From positions 166,001-230,000 of the forward strand of contig JALIRH010000141.1 in the NCBI GenBank assembly GCA_023055505.1: DNA of 64,000 nucleotides, written 5' to 3'. Of this stretch, positions 22,857 to 31,140 are shown one piece after another. How positions within the stretch are numbered: the stretch's first letter is position 1; every line of letters starts with the position of its first letter. Origin of the DNA: Callipepla californica brunnescens (Eukaryota > Chordata > Aves > Galliformes > Odontophoridae). The notes beneath the pieces were generated by a model. The model did no database searches, was not told the DNA's origin, and saw nothing but the letters and a program-made list of their open reading frames with translations. The position numbers were made by a program, and so were the translations under genes.

Positions 22857-24053
22857 GGGTTTGTCATGGTTTTATGATTTTTTGGTACTGGTATTCCACA
22901 TCATAACATCATGTATTGCATTAGGAGTTGAATAGCTAATACTCCAGCTCCATAGATCATTGATAATTCCAGGTATACCTGTCTGAGAAGAGAAGAAGCA
23001 CTACATTCCCCAGAGGACTTTGCGATGCTTTGTATTTTTACGTGTTTTCCGCTCAGAGGGAACAGATAAAAACCCTCAGCGGTCACGGGACACTCTCTTT
23101 CCTTCGGGATCGACTCAGCAGTGGGTGCTCACTGCCGTATCGCCTTCAGCGTTAGCGTAAGGCCTTCGGTTTATCGGACACTCTCTCTTGCTCATTTTGT
23201 TTGATTCATTAGCCTCAATTCCAATTACATTGTATTATATTGTGTTATTTTGCTTTCTAATATCTTATTTAGTAAATTAGCTTTCCTCCTCAGATCGTTG
23301 CCGCTGTTTTGTTTCTAGGCCCATCTCCCTTTTCCCTTTTCCCTTTTTCCTTGCCCTTTCCTGGGGCGTGGGTCCGTGGGTCCCCGCAGCAATCGTCACG
23401 GAACCGGGCCGATCCAGCCCGGTAAACCGTTGACAGGGTTAGATTAAGGGTGAGGGTTAGGATTAGGACTAGATTTAGGATTAGGTTTAGGAATAGGTTT
23501 TCTTTGATTGTTAGAGTGAGAGAAAGGTTAGGCCTTGGGTTTGTTTTTGGAATAGTTTTGGGTTTCAGAATAGGAATTGGGTTAGTATTTGGAATCTGTT
23601 TTGGTTTAGTATTAGTGTTAGGGTCAGGGTTAGAAGTTAGGTGATGGCTGTGGTAATCTAATGCTTTGTGTTAGGCTTAGGGTTGGGCTTAAATTTGGGG
23701 TTGGTTTTAAGGTCCCATTTAGATTTCAGGTAGAATTGGAGTTAAATTAAGGTAACGGTTAGGATTAGATTTAGGGTTCTGATAAGGGTTAGGTTAGGGT
23801 TAGGGTTTGGTTCCAAGTTGTTTTTAGGGTTAGGGTTAACGTTAGGTTTCAGGATAGGGTTAGGAATATAGCTAGGTGTTAGGTAAGGTTTAATCCTAGG
23901 GTTTCAGTTCGGGTTAGGTGAAGCATTAGTTTTACAGTTAGAAGACATGTTAGGGTTAGGGTTAGGTTTTGGTGTAGATTTAGGTTTAGGGTAAGGGTTA
24001 GGGATGTAGATGAAGGTTTAGTGGAAGGGGTAGGGTTCTCTTTAGTTTTAGGA
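22570..24053 (+). repeat. Diverged partial copy of the 5.25-kb telomeric satellite
   Basis: From AGGAATCAATTTGGAGGAAG (about 22590) onward this stretch follows the right part of the units after 32620 (about 36050-37113 in unit 1), in the same orientation, apart from the inserted solo LTR. It lacks a direct duplication of about 273 bp that all units carry (GTGGTAATCTAATGCTTTGT occurs once here, twice in each unit), so it may preserve an older form. Similarity fades at about 24053, after TTCTCTTTAGTTTTAGGACC, where the C-rich SGF29-side repeat begins. Confidence 0.85.
22862..23435 (+). mobile_element. Solo LTR (574 bp) with clean 5-bp target duplication
   Basis: The insert starts TGTCATGG and ends CGTTGACA and is flanked by GGGTT at 22857-22861 and 23436-23440. 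The related satellite units show the uninterrupted site (GGGGTTGGGGTTAGATTAAG, for example near 36227), so the insertion and its duplication are seen directly. On the plus strand it has a TATA-like GATAAAAAC (about 23065), two copies of GGACACTCTCT (23088 and 23176), a polyadenylation-like AGTAAA (23271), and a C/T-rich U5-like end. A 5-bp duplication fits ERVL- or ERV1-type integration better than the 6 bp usual for class II. The family is not identified. Confidence 0.88.
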
Positions 24054-24635
24054 CCCACAGCACAGAACCCGGCCCCAAAAGGGCACGAACGGACCCCATA
24101 ACCCAGCCCTATAATGTCGATATCTGACCCCAAAACTCAGCACCAAAATCCTGCAATTCCACCCCAAAATCTCCATTATCAGCCCCAGAATCCGATTATT
24201 TCCCCCAAATGTCAGCCCCAAATCCCATTAGTTCCCCCCTGACCCCACAATTTTCCCCCAACCCCATAATTCCCCCCCATGACCCTATAATTTCCCCCCC
24301 AACCCCATCAATTCCCCCCTGTGACCCCATTACTTCACCTCCTGACCCTGTTACTTCCCCTATTCCCCCCGACCCTATAATTGCCCTAGAACAGCCGCAG
24401 GACGATTCCTCGGTGCTGTTTGAGGTCACATCAGCCCAACCCCATTACTTTCCCCGCGTCCCCATAATTCACCTGTTCCCCCCGTGACCCCATTAATTTC
24501 CCCTCTGACCCTATTAGTTCCCCTTTTCCCCCTCCAACCCTTTAAATTCCCCCTGACCCCATAATTCCCCCTGACCCCATTGCTTTCCTCCCGACCCCAT
24601 AAATTCCCCCTGACCCCATAATTGCTCTATAACAG
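24054..24635 (+). repeat. C-rich intronic minisatellite before the terminal SGF29 exon
   Basis: Loose units of about 18-22 bp, of the form TGACCCCATAATTCCCCC, fill this stretch. C-rich on the plus strand, it serves as the polypyrimidine-like lead into the splice acceptor CTCTATAACAG ending at 24635. Apart from the partial exon copy at 24395-24425, no coding sequence is visible. Confidence 0.8.
24395..24425 (+). pseudogene. SGF29: Partial duplicate of the terminal SGF29 exon start
   Basis: CTAGAACAG followed by a sequence reading PQDDSSVLFE repeats the acceptor and first ten codons of the exon at 24636, 241 bp upstream and with one base different within those codons. It then diverges into C-rich repeat. 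The acceptor copy is intact (AACAG), so it could compete in splicing, but downstream it encodes nothing recognisable. It arose with the surrounding minisatellite by tandem duplication. Confidence 0.8.
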
Positions 24636-24893
24636 CCGCAGGATGATTCCTCGGTGCTGTTTGAGGACACGTTGTACGCTGACGGATATTCATCGCCACT
24701 CAACGTCGCACAGGGCTACGTTGTGGCCTGCAGGGACACCAAGAAGAAGCGACCCCGTGTGGCCGTTTTGGGGCCGTTCCAGGATTTGGGTTTTTTGGGG
24801 TCATTAGGGCCGATTTACGGTCACTTTGGGGTCACTCTGGAGCACTTTGGGGTGCAGTGCTGCATCGTGGCCTGCAGAGACACCAAGAAGTGA
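24636..24893 (+). CDS. SGF29: SGF29 terminal coding exon, stop lost and tail partly duplicated
   Basis: After the acceptor (AACAG, 24631-24635) the exon reads PQDDSSVLFEDTLYADGY then SSPLNVAQGYVVACRDTKKK. This matches the last 38 residues of vertebrate SGF29, the end of its second Tudor domain. The LFED motif holds the Phe and Asp that, from memory of the human protein (Phe264, Asp266), help bind methylated histone H3. Human SGF29 ends right after the Lys-Lys-Lys tail. Here the stop is replaced by CGA and the frame stays open across GGGGTCA-type repeat until a second, degenerate copy of the exon end (VACRDTKK, then TGA at 24891-24893). That second copy may keep the original stop position. No AATAAA is visible just downstream. 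The exon is about 19 kb from exon 1 with no middle exons recognised between, so the locus may be a pseudogene. Confidence 0.78.
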   Translation, partial: PQDDSSVLFEDTLYADGYSSPLNVAQGYVVACRDTKKKRPRVAVLGPFQDLGFLGSLGPIYGHFGVTLEHFGVQCCIVACRDTKK

Positions 24894-25079
24894 CCCCATA
24901 GGGGATTTGATATGGTCCTTATGGGGTCGTTATAGGGTTTTGGGGTCACTTTGGGGTCATTTTGGGGCCCTTTGGGGCGCAGCGCTTCCAAGAAGTGTTG
25001 GAAGTAATCTGGGATATTTGGGGTCATTTTGCGTCACATCGGGGTCACTTCGGGTCATTGCACGTTGGGGCGTGGCTCG
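24894..25079 (+). repeat. GGGGTCATTTTGGGG-type decayed repeat after SGF29
   Basis: Short units such as TTTGGGGTCACTTTGGGG continue from the stop-loss extension of the SGF29 exon. A further scrap (CCAAGAAGTG at about 24983) echoes the exon end. No promoter or exon is seen until about 25080. Confidence 0.6.
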
Positions 25080-25339
25080 AATGCGAGGCTTAACGTTGGC
25101 CATGCCCACTCGCTTCCCACTGGCTTCCGGTTTCCCACTTCCAGGCGTGCTTCCGCCTCCTTACCCACAATGCCCCGCTCGCTGCCAGAAATCCGCGCTC
25201 CCAGAAGTTTCAGTCATTTCCGGTCATCGTGCCTCGTTCCAGTGGCACTGTTCCGCCTCGCTACCCCACACCCCGCCCTTTCCGCTGCCGATCTGTGCTG
25301 TGATTGGCCGAGCTGTGCCGTGGGGCCGGAAGCGGCCGC
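25080..25339 (+). promoter_or_regulatory. Second CpG/ETS promoter, ahead of the BOLA2-like exon
   Basis: This is a non-repetitive GC-rich stretch with several ETS-type sites (GGCTTCCGGTTT, CATTTCCGG, and GGCCGGAAGCGG just before the ATG), an inverted CCAAT box (GATTGG, about 25301-25306) and ACCCACAATGCCCCGC near 25166. There is no TATA box. The composition and the spacing to the ATG at 25340 fit a housekeeping promoter reading rightward. It starts about 0.2 kb after the SGF29 terminal exon. Confidence 0.6.
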
Positions 25340-25372
25340 ATGGTGGAAGCAGAGCTGGAAGCAGAGCACGTG
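25340..25372 (+). pseudogene. BOLA2: BOLA2-like first exon (shortened)
   Basis: ATG in a strong context (GCCGCATGG) opens MVEAELEAEHV, followed by a possible donor GTCAGT (25373). BOLA2 is a small BolA-family protein that works with glutaredoxin 3 in cytosolic iron-sulfur trafficking. As I recall the vertebrate protein, its first exon ends LEAEHV and the next starts EVED, and both halves of that junction are present in this window. This exon encodes 11 residues against about 21 in mammals, and contains a 12-bp near-repeat (GGAAGCAGAGCT/GGAAGCAGAGCA). The match is short, so the call is moderate. The alternative is an unrelated short exon. Confidence 0.45.
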
Positions 25373-26231
25373 GTCAGTGGCAGGGCGGGAGGGGCGGTTA
25401 TGGGGCCGGGGTCAGGTTATGGGGTTATGGGGCAGGGATTTGGGGCTGGGGTCGTGGGTGTGGGGTCCAGGCTTGGGGCAGAGCTGTGGGGCAGAGTTGT
25501 GGGTCCAGGTGCACTGATTGGGGCAGAGCTGTTGGATGCGGGGCTGAGCTGTGGGGTGGATCTTTGGGGCAGAGCTGTGGCGGTTGGGGGGCGGAGGTGT
25601 GGTGCAGGTATGAGCAGATGTGGGGCTCAGATGCGGGGCTGAGCTGCGGGATGTGAGGCTGATCCATGGGGCAGAGCTGTGGAATGTGGGGCTGATCTGT
25701 GGGGCAGGTAGGTATGTGGGGCAGAGCTGTGGGATGTGGGGCAGGTATGTGCAGATTGGGGTTGAGCCGTGGGGCTGAGGTGTGGGATATGGGGCAGCAC
25801 TATGGGGCTGAGTTGTGGGGTTGAGCCGTGGGGCAGAGCTGTGGGATGTGGGGCAGATCTGTGGGTCCAGGTGTGGGGTTTGGGGCAGATGTGTGGGGCA
25901 GAGCCACAGGGCTGAGCTCTGGGGCCAGGTGTGGGGCGAGGGGCTGAGCTGTGGTGCAGAGCTGAGGGATGTGGGGCTGAGCTGTGGGTCCAGGTGTGGG
26001 GTTTGGGGCAGATGTGTGGGGCAGAGCCACAGGGCTGAGCTCTGGGGCCAGGTGTGGGATGAGGGGCTGAGCTGTGGGATGTGGGGCTGAGCTGTGTGGC
26101 CAGGGGATGAGGGGCAGAGATGTGGGGCAAATGTGTGGGATGTGGGGCAGCGCTGTGGGGCTGAGCTGTGGTGTGGATGTTTGGGGTGAAGGTGTGGGGC
26201 AGAGTTCTGCCCCACAGAGGTGCTCCCGCAG
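25373..26231 (+). repeat. G-rich intronic minisatellite (TGTGGGGCAGAGC type)
   Basis: Short G-rich units (GGGGCTGAGC, TGTGGGGCAGA, TGTGGGATG) fill the interval between the two BOLA2-like exons. A longer block containing GTGGGTCCAGGTGTGGGGTT repeats at 25861 and 25984 (offset 123 bp). The complement carries long Pro/His/Ser-rich open frames that follow from the repeat and are not genes. Confidence 0.85.
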
Positions 26232-26272
26232 GAGGTGGAGGAGATGCAGTGGCGGCATTCTGAGGGGAATAG
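26232..26272 (+). pseudogene. BOLA2: BOLA2-like second exon start, diverged
   Basis: A good acceptor (GGTGCTCCCGCAG, ending 26231) is followed by codons reading EVEEMQWRHSEGNR up to a possible donor AG|GTCAGT (26273). EVE plus an acidic residue matches the remembered start of BOLA2 exon 2, in the correct phase after the exon at 25340, but the match then stops and the conserved BolA core (including the invariant His region) is absent. Everything downstream is minisatellite, so the gene is broken here. Confidence 0.38.
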
Positions 26273-26936
26273 GTCAGTGCCCCATTGCTGCCCCACAGCT
26301 GCCCCATAGCCACCCCATTGAGATCCACTGAGATCAGTGGAGACCCCATTGAGATCCGTAGGGACCCCATGGAGATCCATGGTGACCCATGGCTGCCCCG
26401 TAGCTGCCCCACATCCGCCCCATAGCTGGGCGTGGCTTCGCTCTGGGCACACCGCCTTCTGCGGGACCCACAGCGACCCACACTGACCCACAGTGACCCA
26501 CACTGACCCATAGAGACCCACAGCGACCCATAGAGACTCACAGCGACCCATAGCGGGACCCACAGCGACCCAACCGACCCACAGCAACCTATAGGGGGAA
26601 CCACAGCAACCCACAGAGACTGATAGCTCACACAGCGACCCACAGTGACCCACAGCGGGACCCACAGCGACCCATAGAGACCCACAGCGACCCATAGAAA
26701 CACATAGAGACTCATAGTTACCCACAGCGACTTATAGAGACCCACAGCGACTCACTGAGACCCACAGTGACCTATAGCTGGACCCACAGACACCCACAGC
26801 AACCCAAAGTGACCCACAGCTTGACCCATAGCGACCCATGCCAGGAACCACAGCGATCCATTGGGACCCATAGCGATCCACAGCGACCCATGGAAAACCA
26901 CAGGGAGCAAGAGGGAGCCACAGAGACACAGCGACA

Positions 26937-26961
26937 TCACGTGAGAGCGCCGCCTGGTGTC
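26937..26961 (-). promoter_or_regulatory. E-box plus CTCF-like site, copy 1
   Basis: The palindromic E-box TCACGTGA is followed after a few bases by AGCGCCGCCTGGTGTC, whose complement GACACCAGGCGGCGCT resembles the CTCF core (CCACCAGGGGGCGC) with two substitutions. It is the weakest of the four in its core but has a perfect E-box. Binding is inferred. Confidence 0.45.
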
Positions 26962-27732
26962 GTGGAGGGGGAACTGCAGCTCCTTAGGAATCTCCTGGGG
27001 CACATAGAGACCAACAGCGCCTCATAGCAGGACCCACACTGACCCACAGCGAACCATATTGGGACCCACAGCGTAACCCACAGCGACCCGTAACAGACCA
27101 CATTGACCCATTGCGACGCACTGCAACCCATAGCGACTCATAGAGGCACAGCGACACACAGCCATCCACAGCAACCCATAGCGACCCAGCCGACCCACAG
27201 CAACCTATAGGGGGGCCCACAGCGACTCACAGCAACCCACAGAGACCGATTACAACCAATAGTGACCGATAGCGACCCACCGCGACACACAGCGACCCAC
27301 ACCGACCCATAGCAACCCACAGTGACCCACAGAGACCCACTGAGACCCATAGAGACCCAAAGCGACCCACAGCGACCCATAGCAGGACCTAGAGTGACCC
27401 ATAGCGTCCCGAAGAGACCCGTAGCGACTCACTGCGACCCACAATGACCCATAGCTGGACCCACAGACACCCACAGCATGACCCACAGCGACCCATTGCA
27501 ACCCTTAGCAACATGTAGAGACTTATAGCGATCCACATCGACCCATAGCGACCCATGGATACACATAGCAAGACCCACAGTGACCCATAGCGTCCCATAG
27601 AGACCCGCAGCAAAACGTAGCAGCCCACAGAGATCGATAGCGACGCATAGTGACCCACAGCGACCCATAGCGCCCAATAGGAAACCACTGATAGCAATAA
27701 GGAGCCCTAGAGACCCAGCGACATTACGTGAG

Positions 27733-27748
27733 AGCGCCCCCTGGTGGC
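27733..27748 (-). promoter_or_regulatory. CTCF-like site, copy 2 (best match)
   Basis: AGCGCCCCCTGGTGGC; its complement GCCACCAGGGGGCGCT matches the textbook CTCF core. The adjoining E-box is reduced to TACGTG in this copy. Confidence 0.65.
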
Positions 27749-27979
27749 GTGGAGGGGAACTGCAGCCCCTTAGGGATCCATTGGGAACCTTAGAGACCCA
27801 CAGAGACCCATAGCAGGACCCACAGCAAACCAAAGCGATCCATAGCAACCCATAGCGATCCACAGTGACCCACAGTAACCCACAGCGAAGCATATTGGGA
27901 CCCACAGCGACACATAGCGCCCAATAGGAAAACACAGAGAGCAATAGGAAGCCGTAGAGACACAGCGACATCATGTGAG

Positions 27980-27995
27980 AGCTCCCTCTGGTGGC
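27980..27995 (-). promoter_or_regulatory. CTCF-like site, copy 3
   Basis: AGCTCCCTCTGGTGGC; its complement GCCACCAGAGGGAGCT fits the CTCF core with tolerated A-for-G and A-for-C changes. The E-box here is CATGTG. Confidence 0.55.
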
Positions 27996-28278
27996 GTGAA
28001 GGGGAACTGCAGCCCCTTAGGGATCTCCTGGGGCACGTAGAGACCCATAGCAGGACCCACACCGACCCACAGCGAACCCTATTGGGACCCATAGCGTGAC
28101 CCACAGCGACCCACAGCAACCCATAGAGACTCATAGCAAACCACAGCAACCCACAGTGACCCATAGCGAGACCCACAGCGACCCACAGTGACCCACAGCT
28201 TGACCCAAAGCAACCCATGCCGGGACCCACAGCGACCCATAGAAAACCTCAGAGAGCAATAGGAAGGCACAGAGACAT

Positions 28279-28307
28279 CACGTGAGAGCGCCCCCTCCCC
28301 TGGTGGC
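28279..28307 (-). promoter_or_regulatory. E-box plus CTCF-like site, copy 4 (core split by 5 bp)
   Basis: TCACGTGA is again perfect, but the core carries extra bases (GCGCCCCCTCCCCTGGTGGC), which should spoil the spacing of zinc-finger contacts. The flanking block (GGAACTGCAGCCCCTTAGGG) is the same as in the other copies. Confidence 0.4.
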
Positions 28308-28440
28308 GTGGAGGGGAACTGCAGCCCCTTAGGGATCTCCTGGGGCATATAGAGACCCACAGCGACCCATAGCAGGACCCACAGTGACCCACAGCAAACC
28401 ATATTGGGACCCATAGCGGGACCCAGAGAGAACCACAGAC

Positions 28441-28807
28441 TGTTACAATGAAGGGTCGGGAACCCAGCTTGATGCTAGCTAATGTTCCATTTCTTAAGCA
28501 ACAACTCAAAGCTTAGATAGACAGAGAAGCAGTGTGTGTTAGGATCTAACTGGGGGAAGCTGCAAGGATCTAATTGAGGGAATTTACACTCCTCAGTGTT
28601 AACAGGTCAAGAATATAAAACACTCCTAGTCATCTAAACAAACAGTTTCTTATTGCTATCCATTACTGTCTTCTGTTTCTTTTCACTCCTTAGACATGGT
28701 TGTCTCAAGCTTATCAGCTTATCTTTACACAGCCTACGTCCAAGGTTTATGGCCTGATTCCTGCTTAGCTAACAGTTCCGTCTGACTCCCACTTTTGCCA
28801 TCACCCA
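28441..28807 (-). mobile_element. 3' LTR of the endogenous retrovirus (367 bp)
   Basis: The left end is TGTTACAATG and the right end ATCACCCA, giving TG...CA termini. On the minus strand the LTR starts TGGGTGATGG immediately after a polypurine tract (AAAGGGGGAGAAG, complement at 28808-28820), which fixes its boundary. Inside, on the minus strand, there are a TATA-like TTTTATATT (about 28615) and CAATAAG downstream of it. Only one LTR is in the window, so a target duplication cannot be checked. Left of it is the 10-bp minisatellite. Confidence 0.8.
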
Positions 28808-28820
28808 CTTCTCCCCCTTT
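28808..28820 (-). other. Retroviral polypurine tract
   Basis: On the minus strand this reads AAAGGGGGAGAAG, directly before the LTR TG. It is the usual plus-strand primer position in retroviruses. Confidence 0.8.
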
Positions 28821-28848
28821 CTGTTATGAATATTTTCTTTGTAGCATT

Positions 28849-30017
28849 GTCAATCATCTTTTTGCGCACATTGTAAAATGCAAGGAAGTAACAGCAAAAG
28901 CGTTACAACGATCATCGCAATGTAGCACATCATTTTTAAGATACTGTGGAGCCATCCGGTGAGACCCCCATCCCGAGAATAATTTGTCCAACCAGTCCCA
29001 ATCCCTCTGTTCCTGCAGTTTCTTCACTCCATCCCGTATGGTCTTGATACTTGCTTGAATTGAAACGGAATGTTCTGACAGGTTCATGCAGCACATTCCT
29101 TCGAAATCCTCCCAGCCATGGCCTTGCGCCAGAAGTAGGAAATCAGTAGCAGCGCAATTTTGTGGCGCAGCATGTCTGACACTGTCCGCATCAAGTAAAA
29201 GACCTGTTAAAGCTAAACTAGTGGCATTTCCTTGTTTTGCTAAGCAAGAACCCAGTTTGTTCAGTGTTGCCAAAGCTTTAGCAACAGCAACCTGCGGTGT
29301 GAAAAAGGAAACGGCTCCTATGGTCTCCCTGTTCCAAAACTTCATGTTATCATCACAATCTGATTTGAAGGTGTGGGTCATTCTCCTAAAACGGTGATGA
29401 GAATATTTCTTTCTCCATTGCAAGACAGTTGTCTCATTTCGGGTAAGGATAGTTAAACGCCCGAGACTACATGGCCCACCTCTAATGTAAGAAGGAATGG
29501 CAGGCCATGCCCGGTCAGCGCAACTACGGAAAACTCCATCTGGTAACTGTAAAGGAGCATTTACTGATTTTGAAAGGCTGGGTGAGGTGTAATTACACCA
29601 CAGAGTTTGGTTATTGATGGCTGCGTCTACGGGACTGACATCCCATAGTTTGGTTTTATTTTTTCCAGTAGAATGGAATCTCAGGCAGAAGTCCATTTTT
29701 ATAGATCCTAAGAAATCTATTTCTTGTGGCTCTAATTTGGCAGACGGAAGATATGGAACCCATCCATCCCAATTATCTACTGAATTTGTGCCAGTAAAGA
29801 TTGCTCGTGAGGGACCAGGGATTGGCCACTCGTCTATGGGAAAGCCCACCAAGCGGGTAGAGAAGGGATTTTGCGCAGTTGCAGTGGCTAAGCAAAGTGT
29901 TTCCTGATGAGTAATATTAGCAAGTGTAAGCCACACATTCGTTTTTGGGAGGGTAATAAAACCAGTAGAGAGTCCTGACATTTCAAGAAGTCAAGTCCAT
30001 ACAGTAGCTGGTCTCAT
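28849..30017 (-). pseudogene. env: Endogenous retrovirus env, alpharetrovirus-like, broken
   Basis: The minus-strand frame 29981-28854 has a surface-subunit-like part with several N-glycosylation sites, a basic stretch with RFRR near the expected subunit boundary, and a transmembrane ectodomain close to avian alpharetroviral envelopes (QNCAATDFLLLAQGHG, EGMCCMNLSEH). The ATG at 30017-30015 overlaps the integrase stop by ATGA, and an in-frame TGA follows at 29993-29991. Three further defects are visible: Trp (29114-29112) where the CX6CC motif of this family has its first Cys; a frame change near 28970, so the hydrophobic membrane anchor lies in a different frame from the ectodomain; and a short tail ending at 28849. 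It is not functional. The LTR follows downstream. Confidence 0.85.
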
Positions 30018-30850
30018 CCTTCCTTGGTTGTGTTTTCATCTGTTGTCAACGAAGTCTGTTCCTCCCGGTATGGTTTCACGTTCTTCGCAGGAATCCACCT
30101 GGGGCCTTTTCCTGTGGAGACACAAGCATAACCTCTCCCCCATGTGACAAGAGGATATGGCCCCATTATCATACCTGTTTCTGGGTGGCGAATCAACACC
30201 GGAGCCTTGATTCTTCTTTCCAATGTGATATTCGAACTAAAATGTCGGACTATCAGGGGATTGGTATCTAGCAGAGAAGAATTCAAAAAGTGAAAACATA
30301 AAGAGCTTTATGTAGTCGCTCCTCAGGAGGGGAAGCTCCCATTCCCCCTTTCTGTTGTGCTAATAGACGCTTTAAAGATTGGTGTGACCGCTCAATTGAC
30401 CTGGAGGGGAATGAGGGATCGCGGTGATGTGCATAATGCCCCAAGAATCCAGGAAGGCTTTTGTCGCAGCGGAGGTATATGCAGGACCATGATCTGTTTT
30501 TAATTGGGAAGGGATACCTAATGTAGCAAAAGCACGCAGCAAACGCTTGCGAACATCTCGTGCCTTTTCTCCTGTATGACAAGAGGAAAATAAAGCTCCA
30601 GAAAAAGTATCAATCGAGGAATGTGTATATTTCAGCTTACCAAACCATGGGTAATGTGTGACATCCATTTGCCATAGCTGGAGGCTCTGCAGATGTCTGG
30701 GGTTAACCCCCCCTGCTATTGATGGGAAAGAATGCCTCTGGCAGTCGGGACATACCGCTGTAATGTTTGATGCTTGTTGGGAGGTAAGCCCAGACTGTCG
30801 TTTAAGACCTCCAGCATTCTGATGAAAGAAGGAGTGGCTAAGTTTAGCTT
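30014..30850 (-). pseudogene. pol: Endogenous retrovirus integrase, frameshifted
   Basis: Reading right to left, the parts are an HHCC zinc-binding segment (HSFFHQN and CPDC, about 30845-30735), the catalytic core with its first Asp in QMDVTHYPWF (about 30665) and second in KTDHGPAYTS, and a frame change near 30405, after which the third catalytic residue lies in another frame (SIERSHQSLKRLL). After a further frame change comes the C-terminal SH3-like DNA-binding domain (WGRGYACVSTGKGPRWIPAK, 30286-30014). Order and motifs are those of a class II (alpha/beta) retroviral pol. Its stop overlaps the env ATG. Confidence 0.88.
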
Positions 30851-31140
30851 GCGCTATTCGGTCTGGTAAAACACGGACATATCAGCTTGAGATTCCCTTC
30901 TGCCGTGAAACCAGGTAAAGATGTGTGTGAGCGGATGTGCATTACAAAATAAGGATGAGTGCGGGAGTCTAAAAAAAAAAAAGTTCCTGGAACAAAATAA
31001 ACAATGAAGAGTGAGAAATATTGCGTAATATGGATGCTTCTGCTCGCTGAACAATTCCTGCAACAGAAGCTGAGTCGGTAATAGGATTGAAAGGTGTGGA
31101 CCATTTCCAAAAAACTCGGACAACAGCAGCTGGTTCCACT
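30851..31140 (-). pseudogene. pol: Endogenous retrovirus RNase H to integrase linker, frameshifted
   Basis: Fragments in two frames show an RNase H-like segment (NPITDSASVAG, about 31085) and the end of that domain (IRSHTSLPGFTAEGN, about 30945-30890). A run of 12 As (30970-30981) lies between them. The domain is broken and partly in different frames. Confidence 0.65.

Larger units (their letters stand above)
26275..28440. repeat. 10-bp minisatellite array (CGACCCACAG / CGACCCATAG)
   Basis: The first 60 bases resemble the 11-bp family (CCCCATTGCTGCCCCACAGCT), then the array becomes 10-bp units CGACCCACAG and CGACCCATAG. Three units are 30 bp, so minus-strand frames read a 10-residue period (GSLWVAVGRY type) and stay open for long distances without being genes. 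The array is punctuated by four copies of a roughly 90-bp non-minisatellite block (starting near 26930, 27715, 27960 and 28265) and ends at the retroviral LTR. Confidence 0.93.

Noticed and set aside
24821..25027. Minus-strand frame opposite the SGF29 exon extension
   Set aside because: It follows GGGGTCA-type repeats and the complement of the exon; no independent support.
25412..26745. Minus-strand open frames of 437 and 372 codons rich in Pro, His, Ser and Trp
   Set aside because: They follow the G-rich and 10-bp minisatellites, overlap each other in different frames with the same periodicity, and have no domain, splice or promoter support. Repeat units lacking stops explain them.
26938..28050. 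GGAGGGGAACTGCAG within the repeated E-box/CTCF block as a splice acceptor for further BOLA2 exons
   Set aside because: CTGCAG is followed by CCCCTTAGGGATC in every copy, which encodes nothing resembling BolA, and the block is itself a repeat.
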